Below the pieces are notes generated by a model, which did no database searches, was not told the origin of the DNA, and worked only from the letters and a program-made list of their open reading frames with translations. A stretch of DNA of 64,000 nucleotides from Trichocoleus desertorum ATA4-8-CV12. GTDB lineage: Bacteria > Cyanobacteriota > Cyanobacteriia > FACHB-46. The first letter of the stretch is position 1. The number at the start of each line of letters is the position of its first letter. The stretch is taken from the NCBI GenBank assembly GCA_019358975.1, contig JAHHIL010000005.1:152157-216156 (forward strand), read 5' to 3'. Positions 1-6,751 of the stretch are shown in pieces. The translations under genes and the position numbers were made by a program.

Positions 1-504
1 TTGGCCGTAGGGACAGAAGGGGTGAGCAAGGGTGTCTTTTTGGCTCAGCAGATTGCGACTATCGGCATAGCGCTCTAGCAGGGTGGTGCCAGGAAAGGCC
101 ACAATCTCACCCACGACTAGGCCAATGGCTGCTTTGGTAAAGGGTGGCATCAACAGCTCTAACCAATCGGTTTGGGGGCGGCAGTCGGCATCTGTAAAGA
201 CAAAAATTTCTCCGGACGACGCTCGAATGGCCGTATTGCGAGCGGCATAGGCGCTTTGAATCTTGGCCTCGGTGAGATGGTGCAGGTTCCACCCTTCTCG
301 CTGGGCGGACTCAGCGGCTTGCTGCAAAATGTTGGCAGTGCGGTCTTGGCTGGCATTATCGACCAAGAGATATTCCACTCGCTCTTTGGGGTAGGTTTGA
401 GCCTGGAGGCAAGCCAAGAGTTCGGGTAAATCGGTTTCGCCGTTGTAGATTGGAATGACAACGGAAACCTGAGGCAAGTAGGTGTCTGGCTGAGGGCTAT
501 CCAT
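1..504 (-). CDS. Family 2 glycosyltransferase, 3' end missing
   Basis: The minus strand is open from an ATG at 504 to the window edge, giving 168 residues without a stop, so the C-terminal part is outside. The N terminus begins MDSPQPDTYLPQVSVVIPIYNG, where VSVVIPIYNG is the first strand of a GT-A fold. DNASQDRT near residue 50 is the nucleotide-sugar binding region, and FTDADCRPQTDW near residue 113 carries the DxD-type metal-binding motif. GT2 enzymes move a sugar from a nucleotide-sugar donor to polysaccharide, lipid or protein acceptors; the acceptor cannot be told here. A stop lies upstream in frame, so the start is bounded, but the Shine-Dalgarno match is weak. A second GT2 gene follows, diverging at 720, which suggests a surface-polysaccharide region extending to the left of the window. 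Confidence 0.85.
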   Translation of the reverse strand, partial: MDSPQPDTYLPQVSVVIPIYNGETDLPELLACLQAQTYPKERVEYLLVDNASQDRTANILQQAAESAQREGWNLHHLTEAKIQSAYAARNTAIRASSGEIFVFTDADCRPQTDWLELLMPPFTKAAIGLVVGEIVAFPGTTLLERYADSRNLLSQKDTLAHPFCPYGQ

Positions 505-719
505 CGCTTGATTTTCTCTAGAATCTTTATACAGATTCCCTGATCTTTATAAAATTCATATAGCAGGCTCGATCCAGATTTTAATCGGAGCGATACCATC
601 AATATCGAAGTAGCAGTTTTTGGACTGAATCTTCACCCAAGTTTTGACAATTTAGGGATGCAAATTTAAGACGTTTTGAGGGGCGATTCCCAGTTACAGC
701 ATTTTCTAGTAATCAACCA

Positions 720-1715
720 ATGCCTAAAGTTAGTGTTTGCATTCCTACTTATAACCGAGCCCATCTGCTCCCCTATGCAGTCAATAGCGTTCTTCATCAA
801 ACTTACACAGATTTTGAACTATTGATTTGTGACGACGGCTCTACCGATGCCACTCCTGAGGTGGTGAGTCAGTGGGACGATGCGCGGATTCGTTACATTC
901 GTCATCCGGTCAATATTAAGCGCAGTAAGAATATGCGCTCTGGGTTTGAGGCGGCGGCTGGCACGTACTTTATCAAGTTTGACGATGATGATGCACTAAC
1001 GCCGGAATTCTTAGAAAAAACTGTGGCGGTTTTAGATGTGAACCCGGATGTGGATTTTGTCTGCACCAATCATTGGATTATTAATCCAGCCGGAGAGCGT
1101 GAGGCGGCAGCAACCCAGGCCAATGCGGCCAAGTGGGGCAAAGACAAGTTGCCAGCAGGTGTGATCCCTAACTTGGTTCATGAAACCTTTTTGCGCCAGA
1201 GCTTGCAGGTGGGTTCGACGCTGTTTCGCAAAGCTTGCTTGGATGAAGTGGATTTCATGCGCTTTGAGGCGGATGGCTGTGAGGATTTTGATTTGTTGGT
1301 GCGGTTGGCGATCGCGGGGAAGCAGGGCTACTTTCTGCCAGAGTATTTGATGGAATACCGCATGCACGGCGGCCAAAACAGCTTGCGCCAGAGTATCCAT
1401 TTCTTGCGAGCAAAACTGTTCTGCCTCAACAGCTATCGCTTTGATGAGAGTGATTTGGAACGGCAGCGGACCAGAAAAGCAGCAGGCTTGAAGCAAGATC
1501 TCGCTTTGAGGTTAATTGAGAAGGGTGATACGGCGGAAGGTCGCCAACTTTTGCAAGAAGCGAATCAAGTACTCGGCACCTCTAACCGCGCTAAGGCAGG
1601 TCTGGTGCTCTCCTACTTACCAGAGAGTCTGCGCCAAGTTGCGTTTAATTTATTCCGCCAAGTGCGATCGAAGGACTACGCGGAACAAGTACGCCAAGTG
1701 CAACCTTCTAGCTAA
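720..1715 (+). CDS. Family 2 glycosyltransferase
   Basis: This is a complete 331-residue GT2 enzyme. VSVCIPTYNRAH at the N terminus, CDDGSTDAT (residues 37-45) and the acidic run FDDDDA (87-92) are the GT-A donor and metal-binding motifs. No membrane segment is visible, so it is probably a cytoplasmic or peripheral enzyme that sugars a lipid-linked or polysaccharide acceptor. It diverges from the partial GT2 gene at 1-504, and about 215 bp between them can hold both promoters. The ATG at 720 is the first start that keeps the conserved first strand, and no clear Shine-Dalgarno precedes it. The donor sugar and product are unknown. Confidence 0.88.
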   Translation: MPKVSVCIPTYNRAHLLPYAVNSVLHQTYTDFELLICDDGSTDATPEVVSQWDDARIRYIRHPVNIKRSKNMRSGFEAAAGTYFIKFDDDDALTPEFLEKTVAVLDVNPDVDFVCTNHWIINPAGEREAAATQANAAKWGKDKLPAGVIPNLVHETFLRQSLQVGSTLFRKACLDEVDFMRFEADGCEDFDLLVRLAIAGKQGYFLPEYLMEYRMHGGQNSLRQSIHFLRAKLFCLNSYRFDESDLERQRTRKAAGLKQDLALRLIEKGDTAEGRQLLQEANQVLGTSNRAKAGLVLSYLPESLRQVAFNLFRQVRSKDYAEQVRQVQPSS

Positions 1716-1772
1716 GTTTGAAGGATGAAAAAAGTGGGGAGTTAGAGCGATCGCCCAATTAACCCAAACAAA

Positions 1773-1806
1773 CCCGTAGCGTGTGTTAGGCGCAGCCGTA
1801 ACGCAT
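1773..1806. repeat. Short palindromic intergenic repeat
   Basis: The stretch GCGTGTGTTAGGCGCAGCCG followed by TAACGCATG folds as an imperfect inverted repeat (the TGTTA/TAACG arms flank GGC-GCA-GCC). Sequences of this kind are commonly dispersed between genes in filamentous cyanobacteria. It lies between the convergent ends of the glycosyltransferase and the ParB-like gene, close to the boundary of the A+T-rich segment. Confidence 0.5.
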
Positions 1807-1829
1807 GATTAAACATGACTGATGGCGAT

Positions 1830-2654
1830 CTAGAATATTTTTCCTATTTGTCTTAATTTGTTGTAAGTACTGCTACCAAAGTCTTTGATTTTTTCTTTTG
1901 TATCGGTTTTGGTTGAAAGTTTTAGATTACTCCAAGTGAGGATTCTGTCCGAAGCTTTCCAGTACTCAATTGCCTTTAAAGCTGCCCTTCTTTGTTTATC
2001 ACTGACTCCAATTCCTAATAGAGCATCATCAATCTCTTCTTGTGTAGATTCAAGTAAGTTTATTTTGGGTGGGGCAAGCTCTTCGATTTTCTGGCTTAGC
2101 CCCTCAATTGCAGAATATAAACGATTAATTCTACTATCTATTTGTTCTAGCCTATCAACTATAATGCTGCTTGTATTACCGCTAGGAGCAGACGCTAGTT
2201 TATTAATACTTGAAACAATAGGCTGAAGTTTTTCATTGAGAATTTCAGTAATAGATTGGTCTGTTTTACCTTCGACTTTCTTTTCTGATCTAGTCTCTAA
2301 ATTACCTACTAACTGCTCCATTTCTTCCTTAGTGGCAGCAGCTTGTTCATCGTCCATATCAAAAACCCAGACCCAAACTTTTTCAAGTTCAAGTTCTTTG
2401 GCAGCAATTAACCAATCTGCACCATAAACAACTTCATACTCTTCATCTTCGTAGGCATCGCTACGACGTACAACCAAATTCAATAAATTACTACCCTGAG
2501 TCTTGAGGTTTTCCTTTAACAGCTCTAATCTCTCAGAAGAAACATGAGAATTTGTTATCGGGACCGCAATCAGAAATGTGTCTAATTGACCATGATTGAT
2601 TGGCTGAGGCTTAAGAAATTTTTTGATATTCTTTTGGCGTTCAGATGAGTTCAT
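1830..2654 (-). CDS. ParB-like protein, partner of nuclease-ParA
   Basis: The product is 274 residues from an ATG at 2654. A longer reading to 2711 exists, but this ATG follows the upstream ParA stop (2657-2659) by two bases and has AAAGGAATAACC just before it, a good ribosome binding site. Residues about 20-100 look like a divergent ParB/sulfiredoxin-type N-terminal domain (LIAVPITNSHVSSERLELL, then VVYGADWLIAAKELELEKV). Where canonical ParB has the CTP-binding GERR box, this protein reads YGADW. Residues roughly 125-200 are coiled-coil-like (VDRLEQIDSRINRLYSAI), followed by a basic tail. It is almost certainly co-translated with the nuclease-ParA gene and may recognise DNA for it. The whole segment is visibly A+T-richer than its neighbours, which suggests acquisition. 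Function is inferred from family and context only. Confidence 0.7.
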   Translation of the reverse strand: MNSSERQKNIKKFLKPQPINHGQLDTFLIAVPITNSHVSSERLELLKENLKTQGSNLLNLVVRRSDAYEDEEYEVVYGADWLIAAKELELEKVWVWVFDMDDEQAAATKEEMEQLVGNLETRSEKKVEGKTDQSITEILNEKLQPIVSSINKLASAPSGNTSSIIVDRLEQIDSRINRLYSAIEGLSQKIEELAPPKINLLESTQEEIDDALLGIGVSDKQRRAALKAIEYWKASDRILTWSNLKLSTKTDTKEKIKDFGSSTYNKLRQIGKIF

Positions 2655-2656
2655 GG

Positions 2657-4129
2657 TTATTCCTTTTCCTGAGTAATCTGAACGAGATGTTGAGCCAAAT
2701 TCATATAACAATCAAAAGCACTTTGTGCAGATTCTTTATCTGAGCGTGCTAAGGAATCATCAAACTCTGCATGGCAAAGTGGATATCCCTTATCTGGAGT
2801 TGAAGAAACAATTTTGAGCTGGGGAATCCATGTTTCTTCAGGAAACAAACTAATACTCTCACCTCCCGGAATACTTGCAAGTAGATTTTTGATCTTGTTA
2901 GCCATTTCCTGCTTTAAAGAAGCTGCTCTTCGGTCATACATACTCACGGCAATGCCTAGAATGGGTAGAGGTTCGTCTCTAGACTGCTCTACCTCTTGGG
3001 CTCTGCTAATTACATACTCTAATGCTCTGACAGGATAGGGGGATAGTTGAGTAGGAATCAAAATACCAGATGCTGCCATCAATGAAATGGTATTGACTTT
3101 ACCGAAGGATGGTGGTGGATCAATAAAAATAAAATCGTACTCTTGCTTATAGTTCTTCAGTTTTCTAGTCAGTACTCTATCGATATCTACGGTTTGAATT
3201 AAAGTGGGCTCCATATAACTTAATCGGATATGCGACGGGACTAAATTTAACTCAATATCCTTCCACTGCTTGCGAATAATAGTATCTGGAAGAAGGGTTC
3301 TTGCCTCAGTTAATAAGTGAGTAATATCCTTTTTGCCCTGCTGTTCAACATCTGATAAGGGATCAATTCCCAACCCCATCGTTAGATTGGCTTGAGCATC
3401 AATATCAATTAAAAGAACTTTTTTTCCAAGTTTGCTGAGAGCCGCTGCAAGATTAATAGTTGTAGTAGTTTTACCAACTCCACCCTTATTGTTAAAAACC
3501 GTAATAATCATACATTTATGTCCTTTGGGTGCTGAATTGGCTTCTTCTTTATCAACTTGAGGCTCAAGTTTTTGTTTTTTCTTAAAGATTCTAAGCATGT
3601 CTTGATTATCTAGTTCCTCTGCAATGCGATTAGCAAGCTGAAAATAGATTTTTTCCTGACTTTTGTGAATGACACGATTAAGGTTTAAGCAAGTCGTTTT
3701 GCAAAGTATCTTGTGAAAGAATTTGAATTCTTGGGGTAGAGTGTTTTTTTCATAGTTTGCAACTACTACAATTTCTCCTTCGTAGTTGTAGAATATTCTA
3801 AAGAAACAACCATTGGTTAATAAACCAAATATGGCTTTTGATTCTCGTAAGTAGTTATTTATTTGCCAGACACTCTTTGTAATGTCCTTGCTTGGGGCTT
3901 TGACTTCAATTACTAAATAAGGTGAAGAGATTACTGGTAGATTCTGAGGTTGCACTAGAAAATCTAGCTTGCTTTTGCCAATTGGAGCTTGGGTTCGCCA
4001 ATCAGAACCACTATAGCCAAGAGTTTGTAGAAGCGGGATGATAACTTTGTGTTCTACGTCCGATTCACTACTGTAAGGAGTAATTGAATGCAAAAAGTTT
4101 AGTGAATTCAGACTGGATGAGGAATTCAT
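2657..4129 (-). CDS. ParA ATPase fused to HsdR-N-like nuclease domain
   Basis: This is a 490-residue two-domain protein. Residues about 18-190 resemble the N-terminal nuclease domain of type I restriction subunits (HSDR_N), with E26, D56 in LDFLV, and E75-V-K77 in VIEVKAPS forming a complete PD-(D/E)xK-type site. Residues 206-490 are a full ParA/MinD-type ATPase: deviant Walker A KGGVGKTT (214-221), switch DIDAQANLT (241-249) and Walker B DFIFIDPPPS (331-340). ParA ATPases move or position DNA with a ParB partner, here encoded directly downstream. The nuclease-like part might bind or cut DNA. An internal ATG at 3514 (Met206), preceded by AAAGGACATAAATGT, could yield a normal-length free ParA of 285 residues; the full-length ATG has no clear Shine-Dalgarno. 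Base composition is A+T-rich relative to flanking genes. Confidence 0.8.
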   Translation of the reverse strand: MNSSSSLNSLNFLHSITPYSSESDVEHKVIIPLLQTLGYSGSDWRTQAPIGKSKLDFLVQPQNLPVISSPYLVIEVKAPSKDITKSVWQINNYLRESKAIFGLLTNGCFFRIFYNYEGEIVVVANYEKNTLPQEFKFFHKILCKTTCLNLNRVIHKSQEKIYFQLANRIAEELDNQDMLRIFKKKQKLEPQVDKEEANSAPKGHKCMIITVFNNKGGVGKTTTTINLAAALSKLGKKVLLIDIDAQANLTMGLGIDPLSDVEQQGKKDITHLLTEARTLLPDTIIRKQWKDIELNLVPSHIRLSYMEPTLIQTVDIDRVLTRKLKNYKQEYDFIFIDPPPSFGKVNTISLMAASGILIPTQLSPYPVRALEYVISRAQEVEQSRDEPLPILGIAVSMYDRRAASLKQEMANKIKNLLASIPGGESISLFPEETWIPQLKIVSSTPDKGYPLCHAEFDDSLARSDKESAQSAFDCYMNLAQHLVQITQEKE

Positions 4130-4240
4130 GCAACCAGCAAATTTGAGTGGCTTGTATGAGTTTAGCTATCAGTTTTGAAATAGGCACACCTTAAAGCTTA
4201 ATTTAGAGTAACTTCTAACAAAAGTTAAAGAAATTAGACA

Positions 4241-4275
4241 AAAATAAGCAGGAGGTAAAACACGCCTCCTGCTTA
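4241..4275 (-). terminator. Rho-independent terminator of HHL1-like gene
   Basis: AAGCAGGAGG (4246-4255) pairs with CCTCCTGCTT (4265-4274) around a 9-base loop. Read on the minus strand, the hairpin is followed by TTTTTG. It lies about 75 bp after the stop of the minus-strand gene at 4351-4779 and upstream of the nuclease-ParA gene, so the latter is probably transcribed from its own promoter in 4130-4240. Confidence 0.8.
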
Positions 4276-4350
4276 CGCTACTGCAAAGTCTTGAATATCT
4301 AACTATTCAGTTCTTGCATAAAATCTTGATCAAAAGCTTAGCATTTGGAA

Positions 4351-4779
4351 CTAGCTGCGCTTGAAGAGAGAGGTGACGCGGTTGGTGACGTTGGCGATCG
4401 CAGATTGGAACGCATTGGCAACTGCTTGCTCAGGCTTCACGGCAACTTGGATGGGTTCGTCGCTAAATTCCTTCAAGCGATAGCCGTATTCTAAATTGGC
4501 TTGGTTTTTGCGGAGGATGGGGAATAGGCGGAAGGCACCTTCGCGTAAATCTTTCTCGCTGTCGTAGATCGCCATATTGATTTGGCTGCTTCGCTTCACC
4601 GCGATCGAGCCGACCGGATACCACTGCTTCTTACCCTGAATTCGCATATAGATATTGAACTCAGGCACCCCATCAGTTTTCATCTTGTCGTACTGCTTCG
4701 AAGCTTCAGTCCGCTTGACTGCCTTCTTAGAAACAGACTTTTTTGGGGTTTCTGCCTTACCAAATCCACCAGTCGCCAC
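4351..4779 (-). CDS. HHL1-like thylakoid-associated protein
   Basis: The product is 142 residues from a GTG at 4779 preceded by AAGGAGCGATCGCT, where the binding site runs into a HIP1 octamer. The N-terminal 35 residues are Lys-rich. The core reads FNIYMRIQGKKQWYPVGSIA, then EKDLREGAFRLFPILRK and LEYGYRLKEF, a pattern I associate with the HHL1 (hypersensitive to high light 1) family shared by cyanobacteria and chloroplasts, where HHL1 helps photosystem II repair. No hydrophobic helix long enough for a membrane anchor is evident. The assignment rests on recalled motif similarity. It is a single gene closed by its own terminator. Confidence 0.6.
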   Translation of the reverse strand: MATGGFGKAETPKKSVSKKAVKRTEASKQYDKMKTDGVPEFNIYMRIQGKKQWYPVGSIAVKRSSQINMAIYDSEKDLREGAFRLFPILRKNQANLEYGYRLKEFSDEPIQVAVKPEQAVANAFQSAIANVTNRVTSLFKRS

Positions 4780-5098
4780 AGCGATCGCTCCTTGCTCTCT
4801 TAAGGAAAGTTTACAGTATTTTCAGAAATGAGAGAACTAGCGAGAGTGCGGATACCCACCCGATCCCCATTACGCTAAGATGCAGTTTCTAGCGACTTCA
4901 GAATCAGGTAAAAGCGCCAGCTATCGAGTTATTCTTAGGGGCCAGAGTGGCGATCGCCACCCCAAAGATTCCCCCTGAATAAAGTTTAAAGTTTGGTGCC
5001 ACTACGCTTATGATCTGGACTGCATGTTATGTCGTAGGTGCCTAACCCCCTAGCCCACCCTGGCTGGGTCATGCATCACCCTTGAGAGGACGCAACGA
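4780..5098. other. Intergenic region between HHL1-like and ParA genes
   Basis: These 319 bases separate divergent genes and must hold both promoters. Beyond two HIP1-type octamers (near 4782 and 4951) and GAGAGGACGCAACGA just before the ATG at 5099, which is an acceptable ribosome binding site, I see no gene, terminator or convincing operator. Confidence 0.5.
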
Positions 5099-6037
5099 AT
5101 GGGATTTATCATCGCAACTGCAAACATGAAAGGTGGCGTTGGCAAAACGACCCTCACCATCAACTTAGCCACTGCCCTGGCCAAAAATCATGGCAAGCGA
5201 GTTTTAATTGTCGATCTCGACACCCAAATCAGCGCCACCCTCAGTCTCATGGCCCCTGGTGACTTCGCCAAACTCCGTAACAACAAGCGCACCCTGAGGC
5301 ATTTAGTGCATCGCGCTATTTATAGCGACAAACAATTGCCTAATCTTATCCCCGAAGCTATCCAAGCCTACATGTGTAATGTCAAAGGGTTGGATCTATT
5401 GCCCGGAGATATCGATTTATACGATGAATTTTTAGTCTCCGAAATGCTGTTTGAAAAAGCTACAAAAGACAGTACCAAAAACTTTGAACAAGTTTGGAAT
5501 AACTTTGAAAAAGGACTAATTTCAAGTATTCTGCAACCTGTTCTTAAAGATTACGATTTCATCATTCTCGACTGCGCTCCTGGTTACAATCTTTTGACTC
5601 GAAGCGCTCTCTTAGCCAGTGATTTCTACGTCTTGCCTGCCAAACCCGAACCACTCTCTCTGATCGGGATTCAACTGCTCGAACGCCGCATTGCCAAACT
5701 ACGAGAGACTCATAAAGAAGGTGCACCAGTCAAGATTCAACTGCTGGGCATTACTTTTATGCTCTCTGGCAACTTGCTCACGGGTCGCTATTACAGCCAA
5801 GTCATGAAGCGGGTGAACGAAGACTATAGTGAAGCCAAAATCTTCAAAACTCGGATTCCTGTGGATGTGAATGTCTCCAAGGCTGTTGACTCATTCACAC
5901 CTGTGGTACTCAGCAATCCTGGCTCATCGGGTGCTAAAGCTTTTGCAGGACTAGCTCAAGAATTTCTGCAAAAACTCACCGTTGCCGCTCGCATCGACCA
6001 GAAACCCAACAAATTCGCTCTCGCAGATATGGAATAA
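5099..6037 (+). CDS. ParA family ATPase
   Basis: This 312-residue ParA/MinD-type protein has the deviant Walker A KGGVGKTTLT (residues 12-21), the switch VDLDTQISATLS near 38-49 and the Walker B region FIILDCAPGYN near residue 160. It lacks any fused domain and has no ParB-like gene beside it. Orphan ParA proteins in cyanobacteria can position chromosomes, carboxysomes or other cargo; the cargo here is unknown. Its composition matches neighbouring chromosomal genes, unlike the nuclease-ParA at 2657-4129, so the two are probably not recent duplicates. The ATG at 5099 is supported by GAGAGGA about 9 bases upstream. Confidence 0.85.
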   Translation: MGFIIATANMKGGVGKTTLTINLATALAKNHGKRVLIVDLDTQISATLSLMAPGDFAKLRNNKRTLRHLVHRAIYSDKQLPNLIPEAIQAYMCNVKGLDLLPGDIDLYDEFLVSEMLFEKATKDSTKNFEQVWNNFEKGLISSILQPVLKDYDFIILDCAPGYNLLTRSALLASDFYVLPAKPEPLSLIGIQLLERRIAKLRETHKEGAPVKIQLLGITFMLSGNLLTGRYYSQVMKRVNEDYSEAKIFKTRIPVDVNVSKAVDSFTPVVLSNPGSSGAKAFAGLAQEFLQKLTVAARIDQKPNKFALADME

Positions 6038-6043
6038 GTTTTA

Positions 6044-6084
6044 ATCCAAATTTCCCCCCTTATTAAGGGGGGCTAGGGGGGATC
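6044..6084. repeat. C/G-rich palindromic intergenic repeat
   Basis: CCCCCCT (6054-6060) and AGGGGGG (6066-6072) are separated by TATTA, followed by CTAGGGGGGATC. This belongs to the family of CCCCC-TTA-GGGGG palindromes dispersed in cyanobacterial intergenic DNA. It separates the convergent ParA and VOC genes and could act as a transcription stop in both directions. Confidence 0.6.
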
Positions 6085-6086
6085 AG

Positions 6087-6533
6087 CTAAACCGAACTTT
6101 CGGCGGGTTGCTTTTCTTTAGCGGTTTCTTGCACCTTGAGGGCTACTTCTTGCCCGTAGGTGAGTTCTAAAATGTGGCCGTCTGGGCTCTCCACAAATGC
6201 CCAATAACCAATGGGCGCACCAGCATCGGCGGGGCCATTGTTGAGGCATCCGTCTTGTCGCGCTAACTCACACAGTCGATCGACTTCTTCTCGGCTTTCG
6301 CAAGCAACTCCCAGGTGAGCGGGGGGTAAAAGTTTGTGCTCGACGTTGGGTTCTTGCAGCAACACAATGACGAAGGGTCGCGTGTGGTCGGTGAGCCAAG
6401 CGACTTTTTCCCCAGTTTTGGGGTCGGTGCGTCGATGTACGGCTTCCATGTTGGCGTATTTCGCATAGAAGGCGATCGTGGCGTCAAGGTCGGTGACGGG
6501 CAGCGCCACATGGGTGAATCCAATATCAGTCAT
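6087..6533 (-). CDS. VOC superfamily (glyoxalase-like) protein
   Basis: This 148-residue protein has the paired beta-alpha-beta-beta-beta modules of the vicinal oxygen chelate superfamily. The expected metal ligands are present: H8 in FTHVALPV, H73 in AHLGVACES and E123 in HILELTYG. Members include glyoxalase I, extradiol dioxygenases and fosfomycin-resistance proteins, and the substrate cannot be read from these motifs. A charged tail (KVQETAKEKQ) extends beyond the fold. The gene stands alone, flanked on both sides by palindromic repeats. Confidence 0.82.
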   Translation of the reverse strand: MTDIGFTHVALPVTDLDATIAFYAKYANMEAVHRRTDPKTGEKVAWLTDHTRPFVIVLLQEPNVEHKLLPPAHLGVACESREEVDRLCELARQDGCLNNGPADAGAPIGYWAFVESPDGHILELTYGQEVALKVQETAKEKQPAESSV

Positions 6534-6635
6534 TTCTAGTTCAGGATCTTGAGGCTTTACTTCACCACTATGGCTTGTAGGCCCATCAGACGTTATCTTC
6601 TGGGAGATAGAACTATGGGCGATCGCTCACAAAGA

Positions 6636-6748
6636 ACCTCTCCCCCAGCCCCTCTCCTACGAGGCGAGGGGAGCAAGAAGTAGCTCAATTTTTATTTACG
6701 GCTCAGTTCCCCCTTCCCTACTAGGGAAGGGGGCTAGGGGGTTAGGTC
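6636..6748. repeat. Two C/G-rich palindromic repeats
   Basis: The first copy (about 6640-6675) contains CCCCTCTCCTACGAGGCGAG followed by GGG; the second (about 6706-6740) contains CCCCCTTCCCTACTAGGGAA followed by GGGGG. Both are inverted repeats of the cyanobacterial CCCCAGCCCC/CTAGGGGGTTAGG type. They lie between the 3' end of ileS and the 5' side of the VOC gene, where the second may terminate ileS. Confidence 0.6.
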
Positions 6749-6751
6749 AAT

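Noticed and set aside
1757..4394. Lack of the GCGATCGC octamer as proof of recent transfer
   Set aside because: No copy is seen in this stretch, but 54970-57555 also lacks perfect copies and looks native. I relied on base composition and gene content instead, and call acquisition only likely.
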